Of a DNA stretch of 64,000 nt, positions 17,978-29,700 are shown piece after piece (within the stretch, counting starts at the first letter, position 1; each line of letters starts with the position of its first letter). The stretch comes from Thalassospiraceae bacterium LMO-SO8 (GTDB lineage: Bacteria; Pseudomonadota; Alphaproteobacteria; Rhodospirillales; Casp-alpha2): contig CP134226.1 of assembly GCA_031655335.1 (NCBI GenBank), positions 3,778,001 through 3,842,000 of the forward strand, in the 5' to 3' direction. The position numbers and the translations under genes were made by a program. The notes below the pieces were generated by a model. The model was not told the origin of the DNA. It searched no databases and was given only the letters and a program-made list of their open reading frames with translations.

Positions 17978-20329
17978 ATGGCGGAAGCAGCCGAAACCAA
18001 ATCGACCGATACCGAAACGCCCGCGGGCGAGCCAAAGCCAAAGAAGGCGAAGCGCGAATTCAACAAGGTCGCGCTGGCCATCCTGGCCGTCGCCGCCCTG
18101 GCGATCGCCGTATCCATCTATTTCACTCTGCAGTTCATCGACAAGGAACGCGACCGCGACCGCCTGAACTGGCAAGTCCGCCTGGGCATCGTCGCCGATT
18201 TCCGGGCCGCCGCAGTCAACCAGTGGGTCGAGGAACAGTTCGGCCATATGCGCGAACTGACGCAGAACGCCTCGCTACAGCTTTACTTGTCCGAAGCCTC
18301 CGCCGGTGCCAAGAAGGATGCCGCGGCCCCCGCTGGACAAGGCGGCGGCGTGACCGCCATCCCGTCCCTTGATTCCCTGAGCAGCGACCTGGGCACCGCC
18401 TTGTCGTCGGAACTGACGGACGGCAAGGACAAGGCCCCGGCCGAAGCGCCCTCGCCCGCCCTCGCCGACCCCCTGGATGCCCTCGATTCGACTGCCAGCA
18501 GTTCGGCTTCCGTCGGGTTCCTGCGCAACCTGCTGATCGCCACCGCCGAACGGTCGGGATTCAAGGCGCCGCCGCCCGTGGGCGAGATCGCCGCCAACAT
18601 CGAACGGCCGGGCGTCGCCGGGATCGGCCTGATCGACACCAACCTGAACGCCATCGTCTCGACCCCCGACATGCCGCCCCTGAACAAGCGCATCCGCGAT
18701 GCCGCGCGCCAGGCCCTGCAAGGCGATCCGGCGGTCATCGACATCTTCAAGGGGCCAACCAACGAGCCGACCATGGGTTTCGTGCTGCCGGTCTTCAAAT
18801 TGCAGGAAGGCACCGGCGCCAAGGCCATCGGCGCCGTCATCGGCATCAAGATCGTCGACGAGGATCTGTTCAAGCGCCTGAAACAGCCAGGCGAACTATC
18901 CAAGACTTCGGAAAGCTTCATCGCCCGCAAGGTCGGCAACACGGTCGAATACCTGACCCCGCTGGCCGACGGAACCAAGGCCTTCGAACGCCAGATGGCC
19001 ATGGACACGCCCGATCTGGCCGCCGCCTACGCACTGGAGAAAACGGGCGGATTCGCCCAGAAACGCGATTACGCGGGTACCGAGGTTCTCGTCACGTCGC
19101 GGTCCATCGCCAATGTGCCGAGTTGGGTTCTGGTCCGTAAAGTCACGACCGAGGAGGCCCTGGCGTCCACCGAAACCCGCCTGCGCACGACCTTGATCGT
19201 ACTGCTGCTGATCATCGGCGGCGTCTCCGTGTCGTTCTTCGCCGTCTGGGCCCATGGGGCGTCGGTGCGCGCCAAACAGGCCATGGCCGACATGAAGGTG
19301 GCGCTCGAGCGTTTCTCCAACATGTCCAAGTTCATGAAGGTGGTAACCGACAGCCAGCCGACGGAGATCGTCGCCGTCGACGGCAACACCACCTATACCT
19401 TCGCCAACGCCCCGGCGGCCCGCGCGGCCGGGATCAGCGCCGAGGACATGATGGGCAAGTCCATGGCCAGCGTCATGGGCCCGGTGAAGGCGCAGCGCCT
19501 GGCCGAGATCAACAATGGCGTCCTGCGCACCTTCGAACGCGAACAACATATCTCGACCTTCACGGACCCGGACGCGGACCCGAACGACCTGGACGCCATT
19601 CACGTCATCAAATCGGACCATATTCCGCTGCGCGGCGACCGCGACTATCCGCCGGGCGTGTTGATGGTGCTGGAGGACATTTCCGAACTGTCCCGCGAAC
19701 GGCGTCGGTCGGAACGCATGATGCGGCAGCTGATCGACACCCTGGTCAGCGTGGTCGATCGCCGCGACCCCTATTCCGCCAACCATTCGACCCGCACGGC
19801 CGAGGTCGCCCGCGAAATCGCCGAGGAAATGGGGCTCACGGATGTGGAAATCCACACCGTCGACATCGCCGGCAGCCTGATGAATCTGGGCAAGATCTTC
19901 GTGCCGCCCGAGGTTCTGACCAAGACCGGCAACCTGACGGACGAGGAACGGGAGCTTCTGGCCTCGACCTATCTTGTGACCGCCGACCTGCTGAAGGACG
20001 TGACCTTCGAAGGCCCGGTGGTCAAGACAGTCCTGCACATGGGCGAGCATTGGGACGGCACCGGCCGCTTCCACATCTCCGGCGACCGCATCATCCCGAC
20101 GGCGCAGGTTCTGGCCGTCGCCAACGCCTTCGTCGGCATGGCGAGTGCCCGCGCCTGGCGGCCCGCCATGGAGTTTCGCAAGGTCATCGACATCCTGATG
20201 CAGGAAACCGGCAGCAAGTTCGATCACCGCCCGGTCAGCGCCCTGATGAATTTCCTGGAAAACCGGGGCGGCATGGAAAAATGGGAACACTTCCGCGATC
20301 CGCCGGCGTCGGACAAACCGGAACACTAG
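17978..20329 (+). CDS. Membrane sensor with periplasmic domain, PAS and degenerate HD-GYP domain
   Basis: A 783-residue inner-membrane protein. TM1 is at about residues 29-53 and TM2 at about 404-426. A large periplasmic sensor domain lies between, Cache-like in its second half (VAGIGLIDTNLNAIVST, GAVIGIKIVD). Cytoplasmic parts are a linker helix, a PAS domain (about 447-575) and an HD-GYP-like domain (about 583-765). The HD-GYP active site is lost: the HD pair reads Met635-Asn636 (SLMNLGKI), the HHE motif reads MGE, VAD reads VAN and GYP reads GRF. His603 and Lys639 remain. It therefore probably binds or transmits a signal rather than hydrolysing c-di-GMP. Divergent from the LapG-like gene, it could play LapD's role. 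The start has a GGGGAG ribosome binding site. Confidence 0.85.
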   Translation: MAEAAETKSTDTETPAGEPKPKKAKREFNKVALAILAVAALAIAVSIYFTLQFIDKERDRDRLNWQVRLGIVADFRAAAVNQWVEEQFGHMRELTQNASLQLYLSEASAGAKKDAAAPAGQGGGVTAIPSLDSLSSDLGTALSSELTDGKDKAPAEAPSPALADPLDALDSTASSSASVGFLRNLLIATAERSGFKAPPPVGEIAANIERPGVAGIGLIDTNLNAIVSTPDMPPLNKRIRDAARQALQGDPAVIDIFKGPTNEPTMGFVLPVFKLQEGTGAKAIGAVIGIKIVDEDLFKRLKQPGELSKTSESFIARKVGNTVEYLTPLADGTKAFERQMAMDTPDLAAAYALEKTGGFAQKRDYAGTEVLVTSRSIANVPSWVLVRKVTTEEALASTETRLRTTLIVLLLIIGGVSVSFFAVWAHGASVRAKQAMADMKVALERFSNMSKFMKVVTDSQPTEIVAVDGNTTYTFANAPAARAAGISAEDMMGKSMASVMGPVKAQRLAEINNGVLRTFEREQHISTFTDPDADPNDLDAIHVIKSDHIPLRGDRDYPPGVLMVLEDISELSRERRRSERMMRQLIDTLVSVVDRRDPYSANHSTRTAEVAREIAEEMGLTDVEIHTVDIAGSLMNLGKIFVPPEVLTKTGNLTDEERELLASTYLVTADLLKDVTFEGPVVKTVLHMGEHWDGTGRFHISGDRIIPTAQVLAVANAFVGMASARAWRPAMEFRKVIDILMQETGSKFDHRPVSALMNFLENRGGMEKWEHFRDPPASDKPEH

Positions 20330-20384
20330 GCCGCGGCCCCCAAGGACCGCCCCCCACGATACAAAAGAGATACAAAAGAAAAGA

Positions 20385-20413
20385 GGCCGGACGCATGACG
20401 CGTCCGGCCTTTT
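20385..20413. terminator. Bidirectional rho-independent terminator
   Basis: A perfect 10-bp stem (GGCCGGACGC/GCGTCCGGCC) with a 5-nt loop is followed by TTTT on the plus strand and by a T-rich TCTTTTCTTTTG tract on the minus strand. It sits between the convergent sensor and giant adhesin genes and can end both transcripts. Confidence 0.85.
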
Positions 20414-20440
20414 CAGTTACCTGATCTAAGAGGGGTGTGG

Positions 20441-20714
20441 TCAGGTGTCGTCGATGTTCACGGTGAACCCGTCGTCGGTCTGCGTCACGGAATAACCTTC
20501 CGACGCATTGCCGTCGCCGTTGGTGTCGAGGTCGCTGTACTTGACGCCCTCCAGGGTCACGGACATGTCGTTGTTGCCCGCGAAGGAGATAACCGCGTCG
20601 CCTTCCTCGTTCTCCGAGAAGATCATATCGTTCATGTCGAACTGCTCGCCTTGGAACTCGAGCGTGTCCTGCAGCATGATGTCTTCGATGATGTCGTGGC
20701 CGCTATCGGCGTCG
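20441..20714 (-). other. Predicted type I secretion signal of the giant adhesin
   Basis: The last 91 residues follow the RTX block (from about the DTFIFDADSGHDII segment). They are acidic, lack Cys, and contain a DLDTNGDGNASEG calcium-loop-like stretch, ending VNIDDT. This matches the usual uncleaved C-terminal signal of RTX proteins exported by ABC transporters. The assignment is by position and composition. Confidence 0.6.
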
Positions 20715-23700
20715 AAGATGAAGGTGTCCTGGCCGGAACCGCCGTTCAGCACGTCATTCCCGGCGCCGCCGAACAGAATGTCGTTACCCGAACCGCCTTC
20801 CAGATAATCGTCACCCAGGCCGCCGAACAGCTGGTCGTGGCCGGAACCGCCCTCGATCTCATCGTTGCCGGAACCGCCGTAGAGGACATCCTCGCCGTCG
20901 TTGCCTTTGATCTCGTCGTCGCCGGACCCGCCATGGACCGTGTCATGGCCCGAACCGCCCTCGATCTCGTCGTTGCCGGAACCGCCGTAGAGGACATCCT
21001 CGCCGTCGCCGCCTTCGATCTCGTCGTTGCCCGAACCGCCGTAGATGGTGTCGTGGCCCGAGCCGCCTTCGATGTCATCGTTGCCGGAACCGCCGTAGAG
21101 AACGTCCTGGCCGTCGTTGCCTTCGATCTCGTCGTCGCCGGACCCGCCGTAGATGGTGTCGTGGCCCGTGCCGCCTTCGATCTCGTCATTGCCGGCGCCG
21201 CCGTACAGCAGATCGTCACCGTCGTTGCCTTCGATCTCGTCGTTGCCGGAACCGCCTTGGATCTCGTCGTTACCGGTGCCGCCAAGGATGTCGTCGTTGC
21301 CGGAGCCGCCGAACAGCTGATCGTTGCCGTCGCCGCCCGAAAGATCATCGTTGCCGGAACCGCCGAAGAAGGTGTCGTTGCCCCAGCTGCCGGTCAGCTC
21401 ATCGTTGCCGGCACCGCCGTACAGCGTATCGCCGCCGCCGCCAGTGTTGAGGTCGTCGTTCTTCGTGCTGCCGGCGAAGGTCTGGGCCTGATAGTTGCCG
21501 GTCCAATCATCGCTCGACGTGTCGCCACCGACCATTTCATCGTTGTTGTTGTCTTCGCCGTCCATGTCCAGGCCGTCGAAATCTTCCTCGACGGGAACGG
21601 GCTCCGGTTCCGGTTCGGGGGCGACAACCGCCGCCGCCGCGACCACAACGGCCGCCGACGTGGCCATGGAGTTATTGGACTGTTCCGTCGCCGTCGCCGT
21701 GAAGGACAGATCGAAGGCTTCGACTTCATCCTCGAAGGGAACCGAAAGGCTGAGCCCTTCCAGATCGCCGCCGGAAACCGTCCAGGTGCCGTCGCCGTTG
21801 TCCGTACCGGCGGACAGGCTGGCCCCTTCGGGCACGCCGCCGATGGTCACGGACAGGTTTTCCGAGCCGTCGGCATCGGCCAGACCGGCGACGATGTCGA
21901 TGGGATACTCGGCCACGTCCGGCGTGCCGCCCTGGGTTTCGAAGCTGATCGAATTGATCAGGTAGTCGTCACCGCCGCTGGGGGCAGAGAACACGATCTG
22001 ATCGAATCCGCCGTCGGCGCTGAGCGTCACCGGATCGTCGATCCCGTCCGTCACGCCGTTGACCGTGCCGGAGCCGACTTCGACACCGTCGCGGAACAGC
22101 TTGTAGGACGCCTGCTCGCTGGAGGCCAGCCAGGCGAAGGACACGTCGGCCGAGGACACATCGTCGTCGAAGGTGACGATCAGTTCTTCCGAAACGTCGT
22201 GATAGTTGCTGTAACCGATCTCGTTGCTGTCGCCCGACGCATTACCGGCGACGCCGAAGCCGAGCGGCGAGCCGTTGGTCGACACGTTGTCGGTGGACGC
22301 TTCGGACAGCGTTCCGTTCGAGTTGATGGTGCGGCCCGCGATCGAGAACCCGGCGTCGTTTTCGCCGAAGTTGGCCGTCGAAATCGTCACCGTCTCGGCG
22401 ACCCCTTCCGTGCCCTCGGTGACGGTCGGCGCGCCGATCGTCACACTGGTGATCGTCGGCACGTCGGCCAGGGCCGACACGTCGATATCGATCGTCGAGG
22501 TGGAGGTCGTCGTCGCGCCGCCGTTGGCTTCCGTCGAAGTGGCGGAAACCGTCAGCTCGATATCGGCGTCCGAATTGGCCGGCGGCGTCAGGGACAGATT
22601 GTCCGGCACTACGCCGTCGGCGAAGGTGATTTCGCCGTTCTCGACCGTCAGCACCGTATCGCCCGACTTCAGAACGGCGCCGTCCGGAATGCCCGACAGC
22701 GTCACGCTGAGGGTTTCCGAGCCGTCCGTGTCCGTCAGGGCGGCGGCGATATTGAGCGCCACCGCGACGTCTTCCGTGGTCGGCGCCTGTTCGGTCACCG
22801 TCAGGGTCGGGGCCTCGGCCTCGGCGTCGTTGTTGATGTCGACGTTCAGGGTCGTCGACACGGTTTCCGACGCGCCGTCGCTTTCCGTGACCGTCGTCTC
22901 GACACCGATCTGGAAGCTTTCCAGCGGCTCGGCCGCGGCCGGCGTGCCTTCGACGACCAGGTTGTCGATCTTGTAGGCCTCGTCCGTCATATTCGTCTTG
23001 GACACCATGCGGATGACCAACTCATCGCCTTCCGGAATATTGTCCAAGGTGAAGGTATGCGAGCAGACGTCACCGCTTTCGACCATTAGTTCATGTTCGA
23101 CGCCGTCGACCACCGCGATGACCTGGAAGAAGTCGGCATAGACGCCCTCGCTCTCCAGGTCGCCGTAGCTGCCCAGCTTAAAGCTGAAGGACACGTCGTC
23201 CTGGCCGGAGATGTCGATCGGGGCGGAATTCCACTGCATCACGCCGTCGTCGTTGTCGTAGGCATCCGTATCGGACTTCGAGAACACGTAGCCGCCGTAG
23301 CCGACACCGTGGTTCTGCGCATCCGCCTGAGACGCATCGGTCGAGAACCCGTTATCGCCGCCGGCGCTGGTCGCACCGTATGACAGATTGTCGAAGTTCT
23401 GCGAATAGAGGGTTTGCGGCTCGCCGCCACCTTCGCCCTCGACCGTTTCCGGCAGGCTGATGGTCAGGCCGTCCAGGTCGTCGCCGGACAGGGTCCAATT
23501 GCCGGTGCCTTCGTCGAAGGTCCCGTGGTTCAGGGTCGCCCCTTCGGGGATACCCGTCAGGGTCACGCTGACCGTTTCCGAGCCGTCCAGGTCCGTCAGA
23601 CCGACAGAGATGTCGAGCGGCAGTTCCGTGCCCGACTGGCCGGCCGCATCATTGGCCGCGACCGTGAAGTCGTCGACCACGCCGGTCACGTCCACGTCGA

Positions 23701-26700
23701 GGGTCGCCGTGGTGGTCGCCGTGGCGCCGCCGTTGGATTCCGTCGAGGTCACGGAAACGGTGATCTGGAAGTCGTCATTGGAATTGGGCGCCGGAGTCAC
23801 CTCCAGATCGACCAAGTCCGACAATTCGACCGACCAATCGCCGGTGGCTTCGTCCAGAGTGCCGTGGTTCAGGGTCGCCCCCGCCGGAATGCCCGACAAG
23901 GTGATCGAGGAGATTTCCTCCGATCCGTCCAGGTCGGTCAGGAAGGCGGTGATGTCCAGCGCAATCGGCGTGTCTTCCGAACCCGCGGCATCGGACACGG
24001 TCACCGTCGGCGCCGAGGCATCGTCTTCCGCCGCGACCGTCACCAACAGGTTCGCTTCGGTCGAGGAATAGCTGACCGCTCCCGTGTCGGGATCCGTATC
24101 GGCGGCCGTGGCCGTGATCTCCAGATTGAAGTCCTCGACCGGCGCGGCGGCGGTTGTGGTCGTGCCTTCGACCGACAGGTTGTCCATCTTGTAGACTTCG
24201 TCGCCGCCCGTGGTCCGCACTTCCATCTTGATGACCAGGGAGTCGCCCTGGGGGATGTCGTCCAAGGTGATGGTCGACCAGTTATCCAACTCACCGTTAT
24301 GGGTCATCAATTCATGTTCGACGCCGTCGACCACGGCGATGACCTTGAAGTAATCGGCGGCGTGACCGCTCGTCTCCATGTCGCCGTAGCCCTTCATGTT
24401 GAAGGAGAAGGACACGTCTTCCTGGCCCGAGATGTCAATCGCGGCACTCGACCAGGTCGAGATATCGCCGCCCGTCGGGTTCTGGAATTCGAACCGATCG
24501 TTGTCGACCGCCGTGCGGTCGTCGTTGCCCGAGTAACCACCCGTGGAGGTAAATCCATTGTCGCCGCCGGCGGCGATGGTGCCGTCCGAAAGGCTGTTGA
24601 AGTTCTGCGAATAGAGCGTCGAGGTCGTGCTTTCGCCGCTCGGCAGAGTCATGGTCAGATCCTGCAAGTCGTCGCCGGACAGGGTCCAGGACCCATCACC
24701 GTTGTTCTGCCCACCGCTCAGCGTCACGCCTTCCGGCACGCCGGAGATGGTCACGGTCAGGTCTTCCGACCCGTCCAGGTCGCCCAACTGCGCGGAAATG
24801 TCGAGCGGCACGGTGGTCGCGCCTTCGTCGAACGTCGCATCGGAAACATCCAGGGCCACCGTATCCGCGATGGCCGCCACGGCGACGTTGATCGTGCCCG
24901 TGGTGGTCGAGGTATCCCCGCCCGCCTCTTCCGTCGACGTCGCGGAAACCGTGATGTCGAAGTCGGCGCCGGAATTGGTTGGCGGCTGGATCGTCAGGTT
25001 TTCCGGGACCACGCCGTCGGCGAAAGTGATTTCACCGTTTTCGACCGCCAGCACCGTATCGCCGGATTTCAGCACGGCGCCATCGGGAATGCCCGACAGG
25101 GTGATGCTGAGGGATTCCGAACCGTCCGTATCGGTCAGGGCCGCCGCGATGTCGAGCGGGATGGTCCCGTCCTCGACACCCGCGGCGTCGGAGACGGTCA
25201 GCGACGGGTCCGAGGCTTCACTGTCGAACACCGGCACGTCCACACCGACGCTGGTCGACACGGTGGCCGTGTCGCCGTCGGCTTCCGTCGCCGTCGCCGT
25301 GACCTGAAGGTCGAAGTCTTCCGAGCCCGCGGGCACCGTCAGGGTGATGCCCTGAAGCTGCGTGCTGGTCAACTCGATGCCGCTGGTCGGGCTGGTGATG
25401 GTGAATTCGGTTCCGTCCGCGAGCGTCACGACGGCACCGGCGGGCATCCCGCTGAGCGTCGCCGACAGGCTTTCCGAACCGTCGATATCCACCAGCGCCG
25501 CATTGATGTTCAGCGGGTACTCGACGAATTCCGGGCCACCCGTGCCGGGCTGCGTGGCGACCGTTTCGACATTGATGTTGATGTCGTTGAAGTCGTTGTC
25601 GCCGCCGCCGGCCAGGTCTTCCCAATTCTGGTTGCCGGGCTGATTGGTGTCCTGAGTGTAGTCGAAATTGCCTTCGTTGAGCGTCGGGTCGTCGAACAGC
25701 ACCGGGTCGCCCTGGCCGGACAGAACCTGGCCGTTGGGACCGACCACATGCCAGTTGCCGTCCTGGCCCTGGGTGAAGGTCACGTTCATGCCGTCGGACA
25801 GATTGTTGTTCAGATCGTCGCCGTTCGGGATGATGAAGAAGCCGATGTCTTCCGGATCGACGCCGTCCAGGGTGAACGTGTCGCCCACGCTGTCCTTCAC
25901 GTCGGCCCAGATAATCTGGCCCGACTGGGGCGCGCCGTCCTCGCCAATGACATAGTAGCCATAGGTGTTGTGGTAACCGGCCTGACCTTGGGCCGCGTTG
26001 GTGATCGTCACGCTGCCCGGCACCTCTTCCGAGCCGCCCGCCGGCACGCCGGCGCCCAGGTCGACCGTCAGGGTCGGGGCATCGGCGTCGCCGGTCACGG
26101 CGACGTTCAGGGTCGAGGTAACGGTCGACTGGTCGCCCGTGGAGGATTCCGTCGACGTCGCCGAAACGGTCAGCGCGAAGTCTTCGTCGGAGTTGTCCGG
26201 CGCCTGAATGGTCAGGTTATCGGGCACCACGCCGTCTTCGAAGGTGATCTCGCCGTTTTCAACCACCAGCACCGTGTCGCCGGATTTCAGCACGGCGCCG
26301 TCGGGAATGCCCGACAGGGTGATGCTGAGGGATTCCGAACCGTCCGTGTCGGTCAGGGCGGCGGAGATGTCCAGCGGAATGGGCTGGTCTTCCGTGCCGG
26401 CCGCGTCAGTCAGGTTCAGGCTCGGGTCGGAGGCGGTGTCGTCCACGGTCACGCCGACCGAGGTCGAAACGCTGGCCGTATCGCCGTCATCTTCCGTCGA
26501 GGTCGCGGTGACGGACAGACCGAAGGATTCCGCCGTGCTCGGCACGGTCAGGGTCAGGTCCGCCAGATCGCTCGGGTCGAGCGTCCAGCTGCCGTCCTCA
26601 TTCTGCTCGCCGGCAGACAGGACCGCCCCTTCGGGCAGGCCCGAAACCGTGATCGACAGGGTTTCGGAGCCGTCGATATCCTGCAACTCGGAGGTGATGT

Positions 26701-29700
26701 CCAACGGATAGGTCACCACGGACTCGCCACCGGAGTTGTAGTTCGGCAGAAGGTCGGCGTTGCCGCGATATTCGCCGTCACCGAAGGCGATGGTTTCGAT
26801 GTTGTTGACGGTCAGCGTCTGCCCCGTGTCCAGATCGATGATCTGGGTATTGATCAGGCCGCTGGCGCTCTCGGTGTAGTTCTGGAACTGATAGTGATCG
26901 GAGGACTTGCCGAGGATCAGCACGTCTTCCTGGCCGCTACCGTTGACGTTCGTGTTGCCGCCGATATCGCCGTTGATGACGACCATATCGTTGCCTTCAC
27001 CCATGTTGAAGTTGGTGCCGCCGGCCGTGTTGCCGTTGACCACCACGATGTCGCCACCGGTCTTCATGTTGAAATTTTCGTTCTGGTTCAGGTTGCGATC
27101 GACCAGGAAGGTATCGTTGCCGGTGGTCCCGTGATGGGTCTGCTCGTTGCTGCCGGTCACGTCGATGGCACCGCTGGTGTCGATGACGAACCCGGCGCCT
27201 TCGCCGCCGCCCGTGGTGCCCGGGGTGCCCTCACCCAGGGTCACGGACAGGGTCGGCAGGTCGGCGACGCCCGTGACGTTGACGTTCAACGCCGACGACG
27301 TGGTCGACGTGGAACCGTCCGATTCCGTCGAGGTCGCCGTCACCGTCAGGTTGAAATCTTCGTTGGAGTCATCCGGCGGCGTGATGGTCAGGCCCGCCAG
27401 ATCCGACGGATCGATGTCATAGCTGGTGTTGCCTTCCGACGCCGTGAACTCGGTGCCGTTGGCAAGCGTCAGCGTGGCCCCTTCCGGGATGTCGGAAATC
27501 GTCACGCTGAGAACTTCCGAGGCGTCCGTCAGGCCGGCATCGATGTTCAGCGCAATGGCCGCGTCCTCATCGCCCGCCGCATTGTCGAGCACCAAGGTCG
27601 GCGCATCCGCTTCCGGATCGACGCTGACGGTCATGGCGCCTTCGACCGAACTGGTCGTCACCGCGCCCGTGTCCGGATCGGTGTCGAGCGACGTCGCGAC
27701 CACGTTCAGGGAGAAGTCCTCATCGGAATTTTCCGGCGGCGTGATGGTCAGGCCGTCAAGCTGGTCACCGGCGAACAGGAAGGTGGTGTTTTCCGGCGTC
27801 GCCGTGAAGGACGAGCCGTCCGCCAGGGTCAGCACCGCGCCCGGGGGGACGTCGGAAATGGTGACGCTGAGAACTTCCGAGCCGTCCGTGTCGGTCAGTC
27901 CGGCCGCGATGTTCAGCGGGATCGCCGTATCTTCGCCGCCGGTGACGCTGCCGACGGTAAGGCTCGGCACGTCGGCCACGGCATCGACACCCACGTTGAT
28001 GGTGCCGGTCGCCGGTTCGGATGTGCTGTCGCCGTCCGTGGTCACCACGGAAACGTCGAGCTGGAAGTCCGCGCCGCTGTCTGCGGGCGCCTTGATCTGC
28101 AGGCCGGCAAGGTCCGCTTCGCTCAGCACCGCGACGCCGTCGGTCACATTGATCGGACCGTTGGCGTTGGACAGCACCGCACCCTGCGGAATGCCGGACA
28201 GGGTGATCTGCGCCGTTTCGCTTTCGTCCGCCTTGTCGATGGTGATCGGCAGAGCAATGGCCGTGTCTTCGTCGCCCTGGGCCGCGCCCAAGGTAACCGT
28301 CGCACCGTCGGCGCCGCCGCTCACATCGACACTGATCGTGCCGGTCGCGGTTTCGGACATATCGCCCTCGTCCGTGGTCGTCGCCGACACGGTGATGTCG
28401 AAGTTGCCCGCGAAGTCGGCCGGCGGCGTGATTTCCAAGCCGTCCAGTTCGCCCTCACCCAGGGTCACGGAGCCGTTGACGATTTCAAGGGGCTCGCCGT
28501 TACGAGTCAGCACCGCGCCTTCGGGAATGTTGGACAGGGTGACGGACAGGGTTTCCGAACCGTCGGTATCCAGTTCCGTCACATCGATGGTCAGCGGAAT
28601 GGCCGTGTCTTCGGCGCCGGAGGCCGTCGTATCGGTCACCTGGGCGCCGTCGGCGATGCCCTGCACGGTTACATCGAGGGTGGCCGGTGCCGAGGTCGCC
28701 GTGGTCACCGCACCGGTTTCCGGATCGGTTTCCGTGGCCGTGGCGGTGATCGTCAGCTGGAAATCGTCGCTGCTGTCGGCCAATGGCGTGATGGTCAGGC
28801 CTTCCAGCTGCGCCGGCGTCAAGGTGACGCTGTTGCTGGTTTCCGAAGCGGTGAAGGTCAAGCCGCCCGGCAGGGTCAGGGTCGCACCAGCCGGAATGCC
28901 GGAGATCGTGACCCCCGTCACCTCGCCGTTGATGTCCTGGGCCGCCGCGTCGGCGTCGATGTTCAACGCGATGGCGGTGTCTTCGTCACCCGCCGCCGCA
29001 TCCACGGTCACCGTCGGGGCATCGACCTGCGACGCAACGGATACGCCGAGCGCAACCGGCGTAGACGTCACCGTCGTCACCGTACCCGTTTCCGGATCGG
29101 TTTCCTGGGCTGTCGCAGAAACCTGCAACGTGAAGTCTGTATCGAAGTCTTCCGGCAGGGAGACTGTCAGGCCGTCCACGTCTGCCGCATCGACCGTCCA
29201 TTCGCCGGTCTCGGCATTGAAGGAACCGGCGGAGAGCGTGGCACCCTCGGGCACGCCCGAAATGGTCACCGACACGACTTCACCGTTGATGTCTTCGGCG
29301 GCCGCGGCCGGATCGATATCCAGCGCGATGGGACCGCCGTCTTCCGTGCCGGAAGCGTTGCTGACGTCAACCGTCGGGGCATCGGCCACGGCGTCGACCG
29401 CGACCGCCAGGGATACGGGCGCACTGGTCGCGGAAGACGTTTCGCCGGTTTCCGGATCGATTTCCTCCGCCGTAGCGGTGACGGTGAGCGAGAAATCTTC
29501 GTCAAAATCTTCCGGCAGGGAGATGGACAGGCCTTCGACCATCTCCGGCGTCAGACTGACGGAGGTATTGCCTTCCGTCGCCGTGAACTGGAAGCCGCCG
29601 CCCAGGTTCAGGGTGGCGCCGACCGGGATGTCGGACACGGTCACGGAGACCACTTCGCCGTTGATGTCACTGGCTGCCGCTTCGGCGTCGATATTCAGCG

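Noticed and set aside
17091-20329. LapD (GGDEF-EAL) homologue next to the LapG-like gene
   Set aside because: The neighbouring sensor contains PAS and HD-GYP-like domains. No GGDEF or EAL signature is visible anywhere in the window.
20783-21214. Regular 108-bp DNA repeats looking CRISPR-like
   Set aside because: They are coding RTX units in frame with the adhesin, with no unique spacers and no cas genes.
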